Assembly: GCA_942493075.1 (NCBI GenBank)
Contig: OW818681.1
Location: forward strand, 4,650,001-4,714,000
From: JBBQYD01 sp942493075
GTDB lineage: Bacteria > Verrucomicrobiota > Verrucomicrobiia > Limisphaerales > UBA8199
Length of the DNA: 64,000 bases
Reading direction: 5' to 3'
Shown: positions 44,607 to 53,866 of the stretch, piece after piece
How positions within the stretch are numbered: position 1 is the first letter of the stretch
How the letters are laid out: every line of letters begins with the position of its first letter
The notes under the pieces: model-generated
The model's input: only the letters and a program-made list of their open reading frames with translations
What the model was told of the DNA's origin: nothing
Databases searched by the model: none
Made by a program: the position numbers and the translations under genes

Positions 44607-46382
44607 TCACTCACTGGACCGTCCTTTGGAGCCGATTCCCGAGCTCGGACGCTCGTTCGCAGCAGACCCTCTCTCCTCCAGCCTGGCGGTTTTGAATTCC
44701 AGCCAGAAACTGCTGCCGACGCCTTCCTCCGACTCAACCCCCACCCTGCCCCCCATGCGCTGCGTGACTTTTCGGACCAGGGCCAAACCGATTCCGGTGC
44801 CTTCGTAATTTTTGCTGCCGCGAGAGAACATCTCAAACAACCGCGGCATCATCGTTTTGGGAACACCGACTCCCTGATCCTCGATCCAAATGCGCGCGCA
44901 ACCCTCCCGATCTTCACACCATATCCAAACCTGCGGTGTCCCGCCAATTTTGACAAACTTGACTGCATTGCCGAGCAGATTCGAAAAGCATTGGGTAAGC
45001 CCGGCTTCATTCGCCAGCACAACGGGCATTTCGCCCTCAATATGGATGTGAGCTCTGGACGGCTGGAACTCAGGATACGTATCCAGAATCTCTCTGAGCA
45101 TCCTCCCGGTATCTACAGCAGTGAGCGGCAGTGCCTCGCGAATAGCGCGGTTGTAGCTCAACGCATCTGTGATCAGCAGGTCCATTCGCTTGGCGGCCGC
45201 TATGATTTTTCGAACAAAATCCGTCCCCTCACCGCCAGGCTCTGTGCAAAGCTCCAACAACAGCTCGCCGTAACCCTTCATCGCCCGCAAAGGGGCGCGC
45301 ATATCATGCGTGATGGTGTATGAAAAATGCTCCAGTTCGCCGATGACGTCGTGAAGCTCTGATGTCCTCTCCGCAACCTCCAGCTCAAGCTCAGCCTTGC
45401 CCCGGGCCAGCACCTCCTCAGCACGCTTACGCTCAGTGATATCCAACACGAAAGCCACTCCTTCATACCTTTTCTCGTCGAGCATGGAAGCACCGATGAG
45501 CACTGGTATGCGAGTGCCGTCCTTGCGCATGAACTCCTTCTCGTAGGCTGTGTCAGAACCACGGCTCTGAAGCTCTCTCAAGGCATTTTCGTCCCGCTGC
45601 CGGTACTCCGGTGGAGTCATCCGTTCCCAACTGATCTCGCCACCAACAAGCTCTTCACGAGTGTACCCGGTCATCTGCAGAAACCTCTCGTTGGCACCGG
45701 TGATCCGCCCGCTCGTGGTCCAGTAGATCGCTCCCATCATATCGGACTCAAAAAATGCTCGCAGGCGCCGCTCGCTTTGCTCCAGATTCCTGCGAGCCTG
45801 CACTTCACCAGTTATATCCCGGATGGTGATAAAGCCCATGACCAAGTTACCCGCCGCATCGCAAATCGGGCATCCATTGTAGCTGCCATAGAACTCGCGC
45901 CCGGTTTCCACGCGAACGACCCGGATGATCTGATTTTGAAACCGTTCGTATCGAAAGACACGCGAAACCGGCCATTCCTCAAAGCTGATCGGTCGTCCCG
46001 ACAGATCCCAGGCCTTCCAGGTCACCGGCAACTCCTCCCGGCGAAGTTTCCCCTGGCTTGGAGCGTCAAAACCATGAATCCGCAGGGAGGCCGGGTTCTG
46101 GTAAATGAGATTCGCTTCCGCGTCGAACAGCATGAGACCTTCGGACATGTTCTCAAGCACGGAACGGAACCGTGCTTCGCTCGTTTGAAAGGCCTCCCGT
46201 ATGTGCTCACGATCCGTGATAGCTGTATGGACGACCACAGCTCCGCCCATGTTCTCGGGTGGCCGGGTGAGCACCATCCGGGGAGTGTTCGCTGGCTGGG
46301 GATTGGCGCTGGCCGTGTCGTTCCCGCCTTTGTCGTCGCCCATCGCGGCTTTCGCCTCCGCTGAAGACATGCAATCGTCCAT
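44607..46382 (-). CDS. PAS-domain sensor histidine kinase
   Basis: This 591-aa soluble kinase has an N-terminal low-complexity stretch and three PAS/PAC units: ~60-190 (LMLFDAEANLIYQNPASLRI), ~205-300 (GAIYWTTSGRITGANERFL) and a PAC with RKDGTRIPVLIGASML. The HisKA box is HFSYTITHDMRAPLRAMKGYG and the ATPase carries SNLLGNAVKFV, DQGVGVP and GTGIGLALVRKV. No TM segment was seen, so it senses a cytosolic cue. The second PAS carries no clear heme or flavin motif. It has no adjacent receiver gene and must signal to a distant regulator. Confidence 0.92.
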   Translation of the reverse strand: MDDCMSSAEAKAAMGDDKGGNDTASANPQPANTPRMVLTRPPENMGGAVVVHTAITDREHIREAFQTSEARFRSVLENMSEGLMLFDAEANLIYQNPASLRIHGFDAPSQGKLRREELPVTWKAWDLSGRPISFEEWPVSRVFRYERFQNQIIRVVRVETGREFYGSYNGCPICDAAGNLVMGFITIRDITGEVQARRNLEQSERRLRAFFESDMMGAIYWTTSGRITGANERFLQMTGYTREELVGGEISWERMTPPEYRQRDENALRELQSRGSDTAYEKEFMRKDGTRIPVLIGASMLDEKRYEGVAFVLDITERKRAEEVLARGKAELELEVAERTSELHDVIGELEHFSYTITHDMRAPLRAMKGYGELLLELCTEPGGEGTDFVRKIIAAAKRMDLLITDALSYNRAIREALPLTAVDTGRMLREILDTYPEFQPSRAHIHIEGEMPVVLANEAGLTQCFSNLLGNAVKFVKIGGTPQVWIWCEDREGCARIWIEDQGVGVPKTMMPRLFEMFSRGSKNYEGTGIGLALVRKVTQRMGGRVGVESEEGVGSSFWLEFKTARLEERGSAANERPSSGIGSKGRSSE

Positions 46383-46485
46383 ACTTTCCCGCGATATTAA
46401 TCAGCATGCCCATCGGCCCGGTGTGCTCCCTAGTATTGCTCAACATGCGGCCATCGTCCACCTGGAGATTCTGCAATCGCGGGGC

Positions 46486-47691
46486 CTATCGCACCCTGAA
46501 AGGTTGGTGCCAGGAGCTCCAGACGGACCATTCGCCCTCCTTTGATCGAACCTTGATCCGAGACCAGCCGGTTTGTCCCGCAAGCAATTCGCCTCGATCT
46601 TCCGCTGCACCCTGGAAGGCCCCGTTCTCGGCATCGGCAGTTACTCGAAGTTGCTTCCCCGGTAGATTCTTAGATTTCCATTGTATCTGCGATGAATCTG
46701 CAACAGGAGCGATCTCCACCTGCCATTCGGCGCAATCGGCAGCGGTTCGCACCAACGTGGGCCGTGCCGGTGCTGTAACTGGCCCGATCGGATTTGTGCT
46801 AACGACGAAGTCATCATACCAACGGTACAGGTCCCGCGGAGCTCCCGCATTCCAATAGGCCTCCAGGAAGATTGCATTTACCGTGCTGCCGGTGCCTGTG
46901 TAGCTGCCACGCAAATCCAAACCGGTTCTCTCGGCATCCAATTTTCCGTCCACCCACAGCGCCATGGCACCGTCCTTTTGCCCAGGAGCGTTGACCCGGA
47001 CCATGGCTTCCACACATACCCAGCGCCCAGACTCAGTGGATTCATGCAAGGGAAAGGCGCCCGCAGGCTGGTTACCCAGCCACCGAAGATGAGCAAAATC
47101 GTTATACCCAGAGCTTGTCACCTCACCTCCCACGACCGCGGTCGCCGGATCGAGAGTCAGCATCTGTCCTGCCCCCCAAACATGTGCGATGAATGCCTGA
47201 TTCCACCCACTGGAAACAATGCCGGTGGCTCGCGAAAGCTTGTCGGGCGCACCTTGCCACCCGCGCTCATGCTTCACATAAATCCGCCAGTAAACGCACG
47301 GAAACCTTTCCCCCTTTCTGAGGGGTTTGCCAATTGGGGAATCGCCAAAGACAAGTTTGCGATTGCCCCTTCCGTGGGTGGTGTATCCGTAGAAGCACTC
47401 CATGGATTGGCCGCGCCCGCCCAAAGCTTCCGTTGCTGAAAGACTGGCCTCACTTGATTTCGGCTCTGGTTCCAGATAGGCCGCTGTGCGGTCGGAATCA
47501 AAATCGTCATACCAAATCACGGCTGGGTTTGTCGCATGCGGCTGTGTCAGAGAGGGCACTACATAATCGATTCGAGCCGGGCAAGGTTCCGACGCTCCGT
47601 GGCAGGGCTGGCAGGTCAAACCCACCAAACCCGAGGCGATGATGGCCACCAAAACAGCCTTACCTCCCCGCTTTACATTCCGTGGCCTCAT
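46486..47691 (-). CDS. Secreted jelly-roll (concanavalin A-like/polysaccharide-lyase-like) protein
   Basis: This ~401-aa protein has an N-terminal signal peptide (VLVAIIASGLVGLTCQPCHG). A jelly-roll region of roughly residues 50-300 resembles heparin-lyase/PL20-like or glucanase-like folds (YWRIYVKHERGWQG, AMALWVDGKLDAE, YRWYDDFVVSTNPIG). The C-terminus is a small beta domain (WQVEIAPVADSS). No catalytic residues could be assigned, so it could be a lyase or only a glycan-binding protein. The ATG at 47691 overlaps the rhomboid stop as ATGA; a second ATG at 47697 is equivalent. The open frame continues upstream to 48150, but that part merely shadows the rhomboid gene. Confidence 0.8.
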   Translation of the reverse strand: MRPRNVKRGGKAVLVAIIASGLVGLTCQPCHGASEPCPARIDYVVPSLTQPHATNPAVIWYDDFDSDRTAAYLEPEPKSSEASLSATEALGGRGQSMECFYGYTTHGRGNRKLVFGDSPIGKPLRKGERFPCVYWRIYVKHERGWQGAPDKLSRATGIVSSGWNQAFIAHVWGAGQMLTLDPATAVVGGEVTSSGYNDFAHLRWLGNQPAGAFPLHESTESGRWVCVEAMVRVNAPGQKDGAMALWVDGKLDAERTGLDLRGSYTGTGSTVNAIFLEAYWNAGAPRDLYRWYDDFVVSTNPIGPVTAPARPTLVRTAADCAEWQVEIAPVADSSQIQWKSKNLPGKQLRVTADAENGAFQGAAEDRGELLAGQTGWSRIKVRSKEGEWSVWSSWHQPFRVR

Positions 47692-48386
47692 TCCCATTCC
47701 CCATCGAAATGGCGCTTGGGACGTTTTGCCGCCATCAGGCATATCGCAAACCCAAAAACGAAGCCGCCCACATGCGCCCACCAGGCCACTCCGCTGACTC
47801 CACCCCGAGAAGCCAGGCTCATCGCTCCCTGTAGGAACTGAATTAAGAACCACCAGCCGAGGAATAAAACCGCTGGCAAAGTAAAGATTGGACCGAGCAC
47901 AAAGGGCGGGATGATAGTCTCTACCCGGGCATGGGGGTAGAAGCGGAAATAAGCACCCATCACGGCGGCAATCGCACCACTGGCTCCCACAGTCGGTACG
48001 GCTGAACTCCAGTTGGTGAAGACGTGCAACAAAGCGGCAGCCAGCCCACCTCCCAGATAGAGAGCCAGGTAGCGGCCCCGCCCCAGGCGGTCCTCTACGT
48101 TGTCCCCGAAAATCCAGAGGGTCCAAAGATTCCCAATCAGGTGCAGCCACCCCCCGTGGATGAACATGGAGGAGAAAAATGCGAACACCTGCTCGCGTAG
48201 CGAGAAAAACTCCGCCACCCCGGAATGCGTATAGCGCGCCGGAATGACGCCGTAGAGAAAAAAGAACTCCTCCAGTTGGGGGCCCAACCGCAGTTCATGC
48301 ATGAAAACCAGGACGTTCACCACAATCAGGGCGACCGTCATGGTTGGATAGCGCGATGCAGGTATGTCGTCGCGGATGGGCAGCAC
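47688..48386 (-). CDS. Rhomboid-family intramembrane serine protease
   Basis: This 232-aa inner-membrane protease has about six TM segments. The catalytic dyad is Ser136 (GASGAIAA) and His205 (AHVGGFVFGF), and the oxyanion-forming HGGWLHLIGN (His77, Asn86) is present. Such proteases cut TM segments of other membrane proteins. The gene starts three bases after the DnaJ stop and overlaps the secreted jelly-roll gene by 4 nt, so the three genes form one operon. The jelly-roll protein has no TM segment beyond its signal peptide, so it is not an obvious substrate. Confidence 0.93.
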   Translation of the reverse strand: MLPIRDDIPASRYPTMTVALIVVNVLVFMHELRLGPQLEEFFFLYGVIPARYTHSGVAEFFSLREQVFAFFSSMFIHGGWLHLIGNLWTLWIFGDNVEDRLGRGRYLALYLGGGLAAALLHVFTNWSSAVPTVGASGAIAAVMGAYFRFYPHARVETIIPPFVLGPIFTLPAVLFLGWWFLIQFLQGAMSLASRGGVSGVAWWAHVGGFVFGFAICLMAAKRPKRHFDGEWE

Positions 48387-48389
48387 GGT

Positions 48390-49433
48390 TCAGTCCCGAG
48401 GGTTGAACCGTGATTCGCGAGCCAGTTGCTCCCAGAGCTTTCGCTCAGCCTCGGTGACCTGCTCAGGAACCTCGACCCGCAGTTGCACGATCATATCCCC
48501 GCGAGCACCCTTGTTCCCCGGCAATCCGTGGCCGCGCACCCGCAGCTTCTGTCCGTTTCGGGTTCCAACCGGAATCTTTATGTTCACCCGTGAGTCGAGT
48601 GTAGGAACCGAGATGCTGGCACCCAGCACAGCCTCCCAGGGAGCGATCTCCACCTCATGAATGAGATTGTGGCCCTCTACTTCGAAATCGGGGTGCCGTG
48701 CGATTCGCACTCGCAAAAAGAGGTCTCCGGGCTGGCCTCCCCCGGCGCCAGATTCCCCACGACCGGGCACACGCAAGCGTTGTCCATCGCTCACTCCGGC
48801 AGGGATTTTGACCTGCCACGTATCCGCACGCGAAATCTGCCCGGTGCCGCCACACGCTGGGCATAGACCATGTCCCGACTGGCCGCTGCCTCCGCATGTC
48901 GTACACGGAGCGTTCCGGCGAACGGTTACCGATCGCACAGAGCCGCGCAGTGCCTCTTCAAGGGAGACCATGATGTCACCCTCGATATCCCGGCCGCGGG
49001 CGGTGCCAAAGTCCTGTTCGGAAATCCCGCCAAAGCCTCCTGGCCGGCGGGCGCGGCCCCCGCTGAAGAACTGCTCGAAAAAATCGCTGAACCCGGTGCC
49101 CCCAAACTGGAAATCAAAATCCTCGCGCCCTTGCCCGCGGCCAAAGCCGCCACCACCGGCCTCATGTTGCCCCCATCCCGGTGGTGGACGGAAATCCGCC
49201 CCGGACCGCCAACCAGCGCCTAATTCGTCATATTTCTTGCGCTTTGGGCTGTCGCCCAGGACTTCGTAAGCCTCATTGATCTCCTTGAATCGCTCTTCGG
49301 CTTGCTTCTTGTTTTTGGCAACGTCGGGGTGAAACTCGCGCGCCAGCTTGCGGAAGGCTTTCTTGATCTCCGCATCACTGGCCTCCCGAGATACCCCCAG
49401 GATCTTGTAATAGTCTTTATACTGAACGGGCAT
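48390..49433 (-). CDS. DnaJ-family co-chaperone with a half zinc finger
   Basis: This 347-aa protein has a J domain (YKILGVSREASDAEIKKAFRKLA, HPD in FHPDVAK), a Gly/Arg-rich linker and a zinc-finger region with only two CxxCxGxG motifs (CTTCGGSG and CPACGGTG) instead of four. C-terminal substrate-binding beta domains follow (VKIPAGVSDGQRLRVPGRG; GHGLPGNKGARGDMIVQL). It would stimulate DnaK ATPase activity. The family usually has either four motifs (DnaJ) or none (CbpA); a single zinc centre is uncommon. It heads the dnaJ-like/rhomboid/jelly-roll operon. Confidence 0.93.
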   Translation of the reverse strand: MPVQYKDYYKILGVSREASDAEIKKAFRKLAREFHPDVAKNKKQAEERFKEINEAYEVLGDSPKRKKYDELGAGWRSGADFRPPPGWGQHEAGGGGFGRGQGREDFDFQFGGTGFSDFFEQFFSGGRARRPGGFGGISEQDFGTARGRDIEGDIMVSLEEALRGSVRSVTVRRNAPCTTCGGSGQSGHGLCPACGGTGQISRADTWQVKIPAGVSDGQRLRVPGRGESGAGGGQPGDLFLRVRIARHPDFEVEGHNLIHEVEIAPWEAVLGASISVPTLDSRVNIKIPVGTRNGQKLRVRGHGLPGNKGARGDMIVQLRVEVPEQVTEAERKLWEQLARESRFNPRD

Positions 49434-49615
49434 AGTGTCCCTCTAATTGAGCGGGGTGACCGCTTCTTCATTCAATGATGCTCCTGGCGTGCGGTTTGTC
49501 AAAACAAGGGTGGCAGGTTCTCCCGATGTTTGAAGAGTGGCTTTGCGATGAAAGGCAAGCCGCAGAGAGGCACTCCTCTCCTTCCTAATTCGCAGGCGCA
49601 CCAAGCGCAGCGGTA

Positions 49616-50725
49616 TCAGCAACGCTCGAAACGCGGCATGAACCCAGCCAGTTCCAACAGGGTCGCGCTTCGGGCTTCATGCACGAAAAAGCTCGAGCAC
49701 GCGTTGCCGCAAGCCAGACGTTCCCGGGCATCCAGGCTCAACAGTAACCCAAGGCAATAACCGGCATTAAACCGATCTCCGGCACCCGTGCTCTTCTTCG
49801 GATTCGCGCAATACAGCGTGTCGAGAGCCGCACTTTCGGTGAGAGACGCAGCCGCCGCGAAATGATTCTGATGAATGACTACTTCATGGATGCCTAGTCG
49901 CTCTCTCAAAGCAACCGCTTGCTCCAGCGTCTCCCCGGCGGTGGTCGCTTTGTCAGGCGCTCCGCAAAGCCGCGCCAATATCCCGGCCTCATTTCCATTG
50001 AGCCCTAGTGAGAGATTACCGGCTGTTGAAAAGCCAGGCAGGCAGTCCAACATTGCGCGAATATCCGCAGATGAACGGCTTGAAGGATCCACCAGATCGA
50101 TGAAGAAAGCCGGACGGTGCGTTAAAGTTGCGAAGACCTCGGTCTGAAGCAACCGCCAGATTTCTGTCATGTGCGGGAAAAGCGACCAGTTCGTCAGCCC
50201 AATGATCCGTGCTCCTGCACATGCCTTGGCGTAATCGCCGCTCTTGAGCAACTCACGGACGTGTCCCGGCGTGAAATCCGAAAGGGGCGACACGGAGCTG
50301 AACATGAGTTTGCCATCCTGGAACTCAAAAGCCAGCGTACGACCGGGATCAGGCCCCCAGGACCGGGTGGAACGAAACCTCGCCACAATGGGGGCGAAGG
50401 CTGAGTGCAGCGGCTTTCCGAGAGTTGCGAAGGCATCGACAGGAACCCCCAGGGCAGCCAATCCATCCCCCAGATTGATGGTGCACCCGCCGGGATGCAC
50501 AGCCGTCACGACAATCTCCCGCAGGCTGCTGTGCCCCGCAGCCTTTGAGATCAGCCCCCCAAAGGTGGAGATATCTGGCACGGCCTGGAAGCTGGTTAAA
50601 CTGTGTCGTTCCTCCACCACAGAGATCATTTCATCGACAAAGCCGTCGAATCCGACTGCCAGGGAGGGCAAGGGTTGGGGGGCGTTGCGAAGCTTACCGG
50701 CCAGGGTTTCGTAAAAGGTATTCAT
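49616..50725 (-). CDS. PfkB-family sugar kinase
   Basis: This 369-aa kinase has a ribokinase-like fold: N-terminal GFDGFVDEM, a GGCTINLGDGLAALGV substrate loop, and C-terminal KKSTGAGDRFNAGY carrying the catalytic Asp. It would phosphorylate a sugar or nucleoside with ATP. It is divergently transcribed from the ROK-PIG-L operon across 275 nt, so a shared role in sugar or amino-sugar use is plausible. The substrate is unknown. Confidence 0.9.
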   Translation of the reverse strand: MNTFYETLAGKLRNAPQPLPSLAVGFDGFVDEMISVVEERHSLTSFQAVPDISTFGGLISKAAGHSSLREIVVTAVHPGGCTINLGDGLAALGVPVDAFATLGKPLHSAFAPIVARFRSTRSWGPDPGRTLAFEFQDGKLMFSSVSPLSDFTPGHVRELLKSGDYAKACAGARIIGLTNWSLFPHMTEIWRLLQTEVFATLTHRPAFFIDLVDPSSRSSADIRAMLDCLPGFSTAGNLSLGLNGNEAGILARLCGAPDKATTAGETLEQAVALRERLGIHEVVIHQNHFAAAASLTESAALDTLYCANPKKSTGAGDRFNAGYCLGLLLSLDARERLACGNACSSFFVHEARSATLLELAGFMPRFERC

Positions 50726-51000
50726 AAGGCGATCATTTTTGGCACAAACTCAGAATTTCAGGTATGTTTAGGGAGTCAAGCACGGAAGATTAAGCCCTAA
50801 AACCAGCTCCAAGGGCCTGAAGGGTCAGATGTTGCGTAAACCGATCCGCCGGAATTCGGCGACCGACGTCCTCCTCAGGTTTACCGACATTCGGGAGGTC
50901 AACCGGAGAAATTGAAAGGCAGCGGAATGCAAAAGTGGAGCTGGTTTAGCTTGAAATTCCGGGTCTGGTGGTTTAAACCGTCAAGCATCTTTAAATTTTT

Positions 51001-52407
51001 ATGCTTATGAACGATAATCTTGGCCTCCCGCTCGTCCCTCCAAGGGTCACTCCTACCCTCGATCCGGCTTTCCGCCCGGCCGTTCTAGCTAACCGCGCTT
51101 TCAGGCTCAAACTCAAATCCGCCAACGCCGTCCCCGTCCTTGTCGCTCTCGAACAAACCGATGGCTCCGTTTCCCATTTCAAGACCGAAATCTTCCCTGC
51201 TGATCACCCGGGCGCCTCAGGAAACTTCATCTACCTGGAACGCATCCTGAAGTTCCTCCTATGGTCCCGCGGCGGCTGGCGCATTCACATCAAAGCGCCT
51301 CAAGAACTGGTGGCACGGATTAGCGAGCATTACAAACGCACGGCCACGGGCAAATTCGATTCCCATATTGTTGGCGAACGCATGTTCGACCACGCACTCG
51401 AAGTGGTCCATACCGATAACCCGCCTGCCGAAAAACGCACAGCGGCCGCCCTGGGACGCAACCTGGGCGGGTGTCGGATCGGCTTCGACCTCGGAGGTAG
51501 CGACCGCAAGGTGGCCGCCGTGATTGATGGGAACGTGGTGTTTAGTGAGGAAACCGTTTGGGACCCCTACTTCCAGCCAGATCCCCAATACCACTTCGAT
51601 GGGATCATGGACACCCTCAAGAAGGCCGCTGCTCATTTGCCCAGAGTGGATGCCATTGGAGGCAGCTCAGCAGGCGTTTATGTCAATAACCGCGTAAAGG
51701 TAGCCTCGTTGTTCCGCGGAGTGCCTGCCGACGTCTTTGAAGCCCGGGTAAAAAATCTATTCCTGGATGTCAAAAAGGCTTGGAACAACGTGCCTTTTGA
51801 AGTCGTCAACGATGGCGAAGTCACCGCGTTGGCGGGATCGATGTCGCTCGGCAAAAACAGCATCCTGGGCATTTCCCTGGGCACGAGCACTGCGGGAGGC
51901 TATGTGAACGCCGAAGGCAACATTACCTCATGGATCAACGAACTTGCCTTTGTGCCTGTCGATTACAACCCCCATGCGGCGACAGACGAATGGTCCGGTG
52001 ATTACGGCTGCAACGTGCAGTATTTCTCCCAGCAATGCGTGGGGCGTCTGCTCGCACCTGCCGGTATTCAGGCGGACCTCAAGATGCCGTTGCCGGAGAA
52101 ACTCAAACTGGTCCAAAAACTCATGGATGCCGGCGATCACCGCGCTCGCAAGATTTACGAAACCATTGGCACTTACCTCGGGTATGCCGTAGCGCACTTC
52201 ACCGATTTCTATGACCTGGAGAACATTCTGATCCTGGGGCGTGTGACCTCTGGACCGGGCGGTGATATCATTATCAACGGGGCCAAAGAAGTGCTGAAGC
52301 TTGAGTTCCCGGAACTGGCAGGGAAAATCAGCTTCCACATTCCGAACGAGAAGGATAAACGTCACGGTCAAGCCGTAGCGGCCGCCAGTCTGCCGAAAGC
52401 CGGCTAA
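51001..52407 (+). CDS. ROK-family kinase-like protein with N-terminal extension
   Basis: This 468-aa protein has an N-terminal ~155-aa region with no recognised domain. A ROK domain follows: phosphate loop GFDLGGSDRKVAAV, GGSSAGVYVNN, a catalytic Asp in VVNDGEVTALAG and a second phosphate loop GISLGTSTAGGY. It lacks the usual ROK zinc signature CxCGxxGC; only DYGCNVQYFSQQC is present at the expected place. It could be a glucokinase- or GlcNAc-kinase-like enzyme or an inactive sugar sensor. It is 8 nt upstream of the PIG-L deacetylase. Confidence 0.88.
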   Translation: MLMNDNLGLPLVPPRVTPTLDPAFRPAVLANRAFRLKLKSANAVPVLVALEQTDGSVSHFKTEIFPADHPGASGNFIYLERILKFLLWSRGGWRIHIKAPQELVARISEHYKRTATGKFDSHIVGERMFDHALEVVHTDNPPAEKRTAAALGRNLGGCRIGFDLGGSDRKVAAVIDGNVVFSEETVWDPYFQPDPQYHFDGIMDTLKKAAAHLPRVDAIGGSSAGVYVNNRVKVASLFRGVPADVFEARVKNLFLDVKKAWNNVPFEVVNDGEVTALAGSMSLGKNSILGISLGTSTAGGYVNAEGNITSWINELAFVPVDYNPHAATDEWSGDYGCNVQYFSQQCVGRLLAPAGIQADLKMPLPEKLKLVQKLMDAGDHRARKIYETIGTYLGYAVAHFTDFYDLENILILGRVTSGPGGDIIINGAKEVLKLEFPELAGKISFHIPNEKDKRHGQAVAAASLPKAG

Positions 52408-52415
52408 ATGCTTTT

Positions 52416-53276
52416 ATGAATCCATATCACGAATACGTTAAAGGACTGTCGGACCTCGTTCTGAAGGCGAAGACTCTGCCCTTGGGCGGATTTGCCCCTT
52501 CAGAAAAGCCCCGACTGCCCGCCAACGCCCCCCAGGCGCTGTTCTTCTCCCCGCACCCGGATGATGAATGTATCTCCGGCGGCATCGCGCTGCGAATCTT
52601 GCGGGAAGCCGGCATGCAGACAGTTAATGTGGCCGTGACCCAGGGCAGTCGAAAGGATCGTCAGGCGGAACGATACAATGAGCTGAAAAACGCTTGCGAT
52701 TACCTGGGCTTTGGTCTGGCCCAAACCGCACCTAACGGCTTGGAGCGGATCACCCCTAAAGCCCGGCAACAGGACCCTGCGCACTGGGAAAAATGCACGG
52801 GCATCATTGCGCAAATTCTAAAAGAGCGACAACCCAAAGTGATCATGTTCCCACATGAACATGACTGGAACGGAACGCATATCGGCGTCCATTATCTGGT
52901 CATGGACGCACTGCATCAGATGCCGTCGACCTTCGAATGTTACCTTGTCGAAACCGAGTTCTGGGGACAAATGACCGATCCGAATCTCATGGTGGAGATT
53001 GGCCCCAAGGAATTGGCGGACTTGATGACCGCTATCAGCTTCCATGTAGGCGAGGTGAACCGCAACCCATACCACATTCTCCTGCCATCCTGGATGATGG
53101 ATAATGTCCGGCGTGGGGGTGAGGTGGTAGGCGGCCAGGGCGGAGCTGTTCCTGATTTCCTTTACGCGGCACTGTACCGGTTCCGGAAGTGGTCCAGAGG
53201 CACCGTAAGCCAGGTCCAGCAAGGTGGCCGCCAGGTATCTGCAAAAATGAATATCGGCGACCTCTTCAAAGGCTGA
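52416..53276 (+). CDS. PIG-L-family N-acetylglucosaminyl deacetylase
   Basis: This 286-aa zinc-dependent deacetylase carries the metal-binding AHPDDE-type motif SPHPDDE (His47, Asp49, Asp50) and the distal His in EHDWNGTHIGVHYL. Family members remove acetyl from GlcNAc-containing conjugates. Cotranscription with a ROK gene suggests amino-sugar conversion (deacetylation and phosphorylation), which is inference. No signal peptide was seen, so it acts in the cytosol. The C-terminus is complete and is followed by a strong terminator. Confidence 0.9.
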   Translation: MNPYHEYVKGLSDLVLKAKTLPLGGFAPSEKPRLPANAPQALFFSPHPDDECISGGIALRILREAGMQTVNVAVTQGSRKDRQAERYNELKNACDYLGFGLAQTAPNGLERITPKARQQDPAHWEKCTGIIAQILKERQPKVIMFPHEHDWNGTHIGVHYLVMDALHQMPSTFECYLVETEFWGQMTDPNLMVEIGPKELADLMTAISFHVGEVNRNPYHILLPSWMMDNVRRGGEVVGGQGGAVPDFLYAALYRFRKWSRGTVSQVQQGGRQVSAKMNIGDLFKG

Positions 53277-53290
53277 TTGCCCGATTTTTG

Positions 53291-53326
53291 CAAGGCGGGG
53301 CTGCGCGGCGGCCCCGCCTTGTTTTT
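53291..53326 (+). terminator. Intrinsic terminator of ROK-PIG-L operon
   Basis: A perfect 11-bp stem, CAAGGCGGGGC (53291-53301) and GCCCCGCCTTG (53311-53321), is followed by TTTTT. It lies 14 nt after the PIG-L stop. Confidence 0.95.
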
Positions 53327-53398
53327 GTACCGCACCTTGAAGCCGTGACGCGGAACTGGATTCCCACCCTGCTCTCACCTACCCTTTCATTCATTGCT

Positions 53399-53866
53399 AT
53401 GGATTCAAAATTCATGCGGGAAGCGATCGAGCTATCTTTGGTAAAAATGCGAGCCGGTGAAGGAGGCCCGTTTGGAGCAGTCGTGGTGAGGGATGAAAAG
53501 ATCATCGGACGCGGATGGAACCTCGTCCTTGGACTGAACGATCCAACAGCGCATGCCGAGATTGTTGCCATACGCGAGGCATGCAAGCATATCAGAAACT
53601 TCAACCTTCAGGGCTGCGACTTGTACACGAGCTGCGAGCCATGCCCGATGTGCCTATCGGCGATATACTGGGCGCGCATTGACCGGGTCTATTACGGCAA
53701 CACCCGGCGGGACGCCAAACGCATCGCGTTCGATGACGACTGGATCTATCAGGAAGTGGCGCTGCCGATAAATGAGCGCAGCCTCAAGATGCGGCCCTTG
53801 CTGCGTAAAGAAGCCCAGGCGGCCTTTATCGAATGGATGAACAAGCCGGATAGAGTGGCCTATTGA
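53399..53866 (+). CDS. Guanine deaminase-like nucleoside deaminase
   Basis: This 155-aa zinc enzyme of the cytidine-deaminase superfamily has HAE (His52, Glu54) and PCPMC (Cys82, Cys85) zinc and catalytic motifs. Its sequence (GEGGPFGAVVV, RVYYGNTRRDAK, and a C-terminal helix) resembles the short bacterial guanine deaminase GuaD more than the tRNA-editing TadA. It would convert guanine to xanthine. The start ATG is 53399; the longer open frame to 53189 runs through the terminator. Its stop codon abuts the ATPase stop codon in the sequence TGATCA. Confidence 0.9.
   Translation: MDSKFMREAIELSLVKMRAGEGGPFGAVVVRDEKIIGRGWNLVLGLNDPTAHAEIVAIREACKHIRNFNLQGCDLYTSCEPCPMCLSAIYWARIDRVYYGNTRRDAKRIAFDDDWIYQEVALPINERSLKMRPLLRKEAQAAFIEWMNKPDRVAY

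Noticed and set aside
47698..48150. N-terminal extension of the jelly-roll gene
   Set aside because: Overlaps the rhomboid gene in another frame and reads as out-of-frame rhomboid; the signal peptide begins at the ATGs at 47697/47691.
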